A stretch of 64,000 nucleotides of DNA from Pseudaestuariivita atlantica. GTDB taxonomy: Bacteria > Pseudomonadota > Alphaproteobacteria > Rhodobacterales > Rhodobacteraceae. The DNA is taken from assembly GCF_001205715.1 (NCBI RefSeq), contig NZ_AQQZ01000006.1, positions 208,057 to 272,056 on the forward strand, read 5' to 3'. Position numbers and translations under genes: made by a program. Position 1 is the stretch's first letter; every line of letters starts with the position of its first letter. This document shows positions 60,710-64,000 of the stretch, in pieces. The notes under the pieces are model-generated. The model did not search any database. It worked only from the letters and a program-made list of their open reading frames with translations, and had not been told where the DNA came from.

Positions 60710-62182
60710 TCACAACAGGAAGTCGCCGGCGGCCAGCATCACCTCGCCGGTCAGCTCGATCTCGAAATCGGTGAACGCGTCGCCGTTGGTGTCGGCCTCG
60801 ATGATGGTGTTGCCGCGATCGTCGAGGCGATAGCGCAACTGCCCCGCCACCCCGGTGAAATCCGCACTGCCGATGAAGTCGAAGGCCTGGTTGCGGCCCA
60901 CGGTCACGTCGGCGTCGATGCGGCCGATCTCGATCCGGTCCACGCCTGACACGAAATCGGTGATCACGTCGCGCTCTCCCTCGCCGATCCCGCTATCGAG
61001 CGGCGAGAAATAGATGAACCGGTCGCGCTGTGCCGGGTCGCCACCGCCGGTCATGATGTCGGCACCGATATTGCCGTAAAGCGCATCGGCCCCGCCTTCA
61101 CCGTTCAGAACGTCGTCACCGGCCCTGCCATACAGCCGGTCGGAAAAACCGCCACCGAAGAAGGTGTTGATCCCGGCATCGCCCCGCAGCGCGTCCACCA
61201 CGTCGCTGCCCTGGAAGACCTCGACATGCAGGTATTCCTTGTCGACCCCGTCACCGAAATTGAACCGCGTGTTCTGCAAGTCGACGCTGACGCGGGTGGT
61301 GGAATTGGCAAAGCTGACGGTGTCGATGCCGTCGCCCCCGTCGATCTGCTGCATGCCGCTCGACGCCATGATCGTGTCGTCGCCCTCGAAGCCATAAAAT
61401 GCGCCCGGAGCACCGCCGATCATGTCGTCGCCCGCGGTGCCGAACCAGGCATCGGCGCCGATATCGATAAAGCTGAGCGAATAGTCGACAGGCCCACCTC
61501 CCTGATCGCGGATCACCGCCACGTAGAAAGACGTGGTGGCGGTCGGGGTATACTGGATCGACGGAGAACCGCCGGCAGATCCGACGTCGCGCGCGATCCA
61601 GTCGGACAGGACTCCGGTCCAGTCGGATTGATAAAGAAGAACGGCCAGATCGTTGGCCATGTCGATATTCCCCGCATCGAACTGGTAGGTCCGGCCCGCG
61701 AACAACTCGACCGCGTAGACATCGTCATCGGGCGTGCCGTCGACCGACACGGTGCCGGTCACGTCCTCGCCAAGGTACAGCACCGCCTCGGTATCCGGTC
61801 CGCCCGACGGTTCGACCGGGGTTGCGATGATCTCCAGCGCGTAATTTCCGACCGACGCGTCGTTGAACGACCCCGCCGACAGGAAGAATGTCGATGTCGT
61901 GCTGCTTGTGAAGGTGAACGAGCTGTTCAACGAGCCGATGATATCGTCGTTCTCGATCACCGTCAGGCCGTTGAACAACACGCCTCGCAGGTAGGTGTCG
62001 ACGCCGGACCCGCCGCGCTCCGACAGGTTGACGGTATAGGTCATGCGCGGCTCGATCACGAGGCCCACGAAATCGCGGTCTCCTCCTGCGTCAAGCGTCC
62101 CGTTCAGCACGTCACCCGGCGCCAGCGTCAGCGGCGTCGAGATGTCGTCCGGCAGGTCGGTGCCTTCTACGAAAGTGGCCAT
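60710..62182 (-). CDS. Secreted RTX/PPC calcium-binding protein (first of tandem family)
   Basis: This 490-residue protein has no cleaved N-terminal signal and so fits type I secretion. Two bacterial pre-peptidase-like beta domains (about 15-110 and 130-235) are followed by Ca-binding RTX nonapeptides (GGFSDRLYGRAGDDVLNGEGGADALYG) and the M10-type C-terminal domain with RDRFIYFSPLDSGIGEGERD-like text and the end AAGDFLL. No protease motif is visible, so it may be an adhesin or a calcium-dependent binding protein. It is paralogous to the next gene. Confidence 0.85.
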   Translation of the reverse strand: MATFVEGTDLPDDISTPLTLAPGDVLNGTLDAGGDRDFVGLVIEPRMTYTVNLSERGGSGVDTYLRGVLFNGLTVIENDDIIGSLNSSFTFTSSTTSTFFLSAGSFNDASVGNYALEIIATPVEPSGGPDTEAVLYLGEDVTGTVSVDGTPDDDVYAVELFAGRTYQFDAGNIDMANDLAVLLYQSDWTGVLSDWIARDVGSAGGSPSIQYTPTATTSFYVAVIRDQGGGPVDYSLSFIDIGADAWFGTAGDDMIGGAPGAFYGFEGDDTIMASSGMQQIDGGDGIDTVSFANSTTRVSVDLQNTRFNFGDGVDKEYLHVEVFQGSDVVDALRGDAGINTFFGGGFSDRLYGRAGDDVLNGEGGADALYGNIGADIMTGGGDPAQRDRFIYFSPLDSGIGEGERDVITDFVSGVDRIEIGRIDADVTVGRNQAFDFIGSADFTGVAGQLRYRLDDRGNTIIEADTNGDAFTDFEIELTGEVMLAAGDFLL

Positions 62183-62289
62183 GGATCGCCCTCCCCCCAG
62201 TTGGAGCGCGCGTCAGCCGCCCGCACCGGTTATCGGGGCAATCCGGGTTGACGCATCGTCGATGCCTAGGGGTGAGGATTGATTCACAC

Positions 62290-62312
62290 AATGCAAACCT
62301 CTGATTTGCATT
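62290..62312. promoter_or_regulatory. Perfect inverted repeat ahead of the RTX gene
   Basis: AATGCAAA (62290-62297) and TTTGCATT (62305-62312) form an 8-bp dyad with a 7-base spacer, about 110 bases upstream of the RTX gene start and just after the stop of the next paralog. It could be an operator for the downstream (minus-strand) gene. Confidence 0.4.
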
Positions 62313-62362
62313 GCCTTTCCGCACAATTGGCCGCGCCCCCGTGCAGGGGGCGCAGGGCCTGG

Positions 62363-63838
62363 TCAGATCAGGAAGTCGGTCACGGCGAGGTCCATGGTGC
62401 CGGTCAGCTCGATCTCGAAATCCGAAGCACCGTCGCCATCGGTGTCGGCCTGGATGATCGTGTTGCCCTGTGCCGAGTTGAAATACCGCAACTCGCCCGG
62501 CGTGCCGGAAAAGCCCGTCCGCCCGATCCAGTCGAAATCCTGGTTGCCGCCGCGCGTCGTGTCGGCGTCGAGCCGGCCGATCTCGATCCGGTCCACGCCG
62601 GTCACGAAATCAGTGATCACGTCCCGGTTCTCGCGCCCGACCCCGCTGTCGGAATTCTGGAAATAGATGAACCGGTCACGCTGCATCGGATCGCCGCCGC
62701 CGGTCAGTACGTCGGCCCCGGCATTGCCGTACAGCGCATCCGCGCCGGTCTCCCCGTCCAGCTTGTCATTGCCCGCGCGTCCGTACAGCCGGTCGCTGAA
62801 CCCGCCGCCGAAGAACGTGTTGTCATCCGCGTCGCCCCGCAACTGGTCGGCAAAGCCGCCCGCGCGGAAGACCTCGACCGACAGGTAGGAGTTGCCGACC
62901 GCATCGCCGAAATCGAACCGGTCGTTCTGCAGGTCTTCCATCACGCGGCCCGTCGCGTTTTCGAACGATACCTCGTCTTCGCCCTCGCCGCCGTGGAACG
63001 CCTCTGCCGTCGTTCCGGCCAGCAGGGTGTCGTTGCCGTCGAGGCCGTAAAAGGTCGTGGTGCCGTTCATGGCCTGCATGCTGTCCGCGCCCGCCGTTCC
63101 GACTTCGGCGTCGCTGCCCGTGTCTTCCACGGTCACCACGTAATTCCCGGTATCCGCCGGGTTCGAGGCCAGCACGTCGATGAAGTAAAGGCCCGTCTCC
63201 GTCGTCGTCCACGTCACCCGCGCATCGTTGTCTGGCCCGCCATTGTCATTGCCCCGCAGGAAGGTGCCGTCGCCGGTGCGGAAGCGCAGGAAGCTGTCGT
63301 CCAGTTCGGACGCCGACCCGTCGCCACCCACGTCGATCTGGTAGGTCCGGTCGGTGAACAGCTCGACCCCGATCCAGTCGCGGTCGCTGCCGGTTTCCAG
63401 CTCGTTTGCGAAGGTGCCGCCCGCGTACATCAGCGCGTCGCTGAACCGGTCGGCGGGCAGGTCCGCGGGCCGGGATTCGACGCTCAGTTCATAGCGGCCG
63501 GTGTAGTAATCGGCATACCCGCCGGCAGAGATGTAGTAGGTCGCGGTCTCGGTCGGCGTGAATTGCATGTAGCTGTCGAGGCCCGGCCCGCTGTCGTCAT
63601 CGCGCCGGACAAAGCTGCCATCGGCATCGAAAAGCCGCAGATACGGGTCGCGCAGTTCCCCGTTCGTCTGGTCGCCTTCCAGCCGGATCTCATAGGTGAA
63701 GCCTTCTTCCAGCGTGATCTCGTACCAGTCGCGATCACCGCGGACGTGCAGGTTGCCAAGGTAGGTATCCCCGGCGGCGAAACTGTAGGTCGTGGATGTC
63801 GAAGCGTCGGCGTCAGCGCCTTCACGGAAAGTCGTCAT
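62363..63838 (-). CDS. Secreted RTX/PPC calcium-binding protein (second of tandem family)
   Basis: This is a 491-residue paralog of the neighbouring RTX protein, matching it in order and in many motifs: PPC domain (YLGNLHVRGDRDWYEITLEE, then a second near 140), RTX repeats (GGFSDRLYGRAGNDKLDGETG), QRDRFIYFQNSDSGVGRENRD and the end AVTDFLI. GGAGA lies close to ATG 63838. The similarity is highest in the C-terminal 200 residues that carry secretion and calcium sites. Confidence 0.86.
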   Translation of the reverse strand: MTTFREGADADASTSTTYSFAAGDTYLGNLHVRGDRDWYEITLEEGFTYEIRLEGDQTNGELRDPYLRLFDADGSFVRRDDDSGPGLDSYMQFTPTETATYYISAGGYADYYTGRYELSVESRPADLPADRFSDALMYAGGTFANELETGSDRDWIGVELFTDRTYQIDVGGDGSASELDDSFLRFRTGDGTFLRGNDNGGPDNDARVTWTTTETGLYFIDVLASNPADTGNYVVTVEDTGSDAEVGTAGADSMQAMNGTTTFYGLDGNDTLLAGTTAEAFHGGEGEDEVSFENATGRVMEDLQNDRFDFGDAVGNSYLSVEVFRAGGFADQLRGDADDNTFFGGGFSDRLYGRAGNDKLDGETGADALYGNAGADVLTGGGDPMQRDRFIYFQNSDSGVGRENRDVITDFVTGVDRIEIGRLDADTTRGGNQDFDWIGRTGFSGTPGELRYFNSAQGNTIIQADTDGDGASDFEIELTGTMDLAVTDFLI

Positions 63839-63951
63839 TTCCATCTCCAATTCATTTCAAGAAAATTCGTGCAAATAGAATTTGGTCTATGTGCAATTCC
63901 AGATTACCGAGGAGGCAATTGCCATCCACGATAATCCGGAATTACAGGGGT

Positions 63952-63982
63952 TTTTGACGATTTTCGCCCTGGTTTTGACGAT
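63952..63982. repeat. Two direct copies of TTTTGACGAT, 21 bases apart
   Basis: TTTTGACGAT occurs at 63952-63961 and again at 63973-63982, a spacing of two helical turns, in an AT-rich stretch upstream of the second RTX gene and after the putative third. Paired recognition sites for a regulator are possible. Confidence 0.35.
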
Positions 63983-63988
63983 AGCCGC

Positions 63989-64000
63989 CTAGATCAGGAA
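63989..64000 (-). CDS. Last codons of a probable third RTX paralog (cut by window end)
   Basis: The last 12 bases read on the minus strand TTC-CTG-ATC-TAG, that is F-L-I-stop, the same C-terminal residues (DFLI) as the second RTX protein. A third paralog in tandem is likely but only the tail is in view. Confidence 0.35.
   Translation of the reverse strand, partial: FLI

Overview
The window is GC-rich, densely coded DNA from a marine-type alphaproteobacterium, most likely Rhodobacterales (Roseobacter group / Paracoccaceae). Support for this comes from the family mix (DUF1127, DUF2244, DUF455, YhdP/AsmA-like, bactofilin next to an M23 peptidase, the Anbu operon, CIO-type cytochrome bd), from many ATGA/GTGA stop-start overlaps, and from a full CtrA-type box (TTAA-N7-TTAA) ahead of one gene. 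No rRNA operon, CRISPR array, prophage or complete insertion sequence is visible. Two tRNA genes are present: tRNA-Ser(GGA) and tRNA-Leu(GAG).

Layout. 0-7 kb: the end of a TTC38-like TPR protein, then a minus-strand polysaccharide O-acetylation cassette (AlgF, AlgI, AlgJ-like, AlgX-like) with no polymerase or export genes, and a separate Sel1-repeat protein with its own terminator. 7.1-14.5 kb: a coupled minus-strand operon that joins a spermidine/putrescine-type ABC importer to a polysaccharide-deacetylase/allantoinase-like enzyme, a yeast-type cytosine deaminase homologue and a DUF1989 protein. Divergent from it is a pair made of a BtpA-like barrel and a phosphoribosyltransferase. This looks like an undescribed uptake, deamination and salvage route for an N-rich base or amine. 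14.5-20.7 kb: a dipeptide-type ABC importer without its ATPases, divergent from a YtcJ-like amidohydrolase that is translationally coupled to a CobW-type metal chaperone.

20.7-30.7 kb reads as an acquired stress-resistance island ending at the 3' end of tRNA-Ser. It holds three small heat-shock proteins, CbpA with its modulator CbpM, a small unknown protein, a cardiolipin-synthase-like phospholipase D, an endonuclease/exonuclease/phosphatase protein, a scrap of IS3-family transposase, and a mercury-resistance operon (merR divergent from merT-merP-merF-merA plus a membrane protein cut short by a stop codon). The merR-merT promoter has the textbook 19-bp spacer with a dyad.

30.8-44 kb is mostly chromosomal housekeeping: a P450 coupled to a membrane alpha/beta-hydrolase, CcdA, TusA, the four-gene Anbu cluster (ATP-grasp, alpha-E, transglutaminase, Anbu), cydAB, tRNA-Leu, a LytTR regulator and lipB. 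44-50 kb: ctaD with a strong terminator, a COX1-like small membrane protein interrupted by an in-frame TAG, a ClpP-like membrane protein, DUF2244, a glycosyltransferase-like protein, YqeY and carA. 50.9-64 kb: a MshEN-GT2 fusion glycosyltransferase behind the CtrA box, queA, a YhdP/AsmA-like giant protein, a Bcp peroxiredoxin, a DUF455 ferritin-like protein, the M23 peptidase-bactofilin pair, and at least two (probably three) tandem RTX/PPC secreted proteins that run off the window end.
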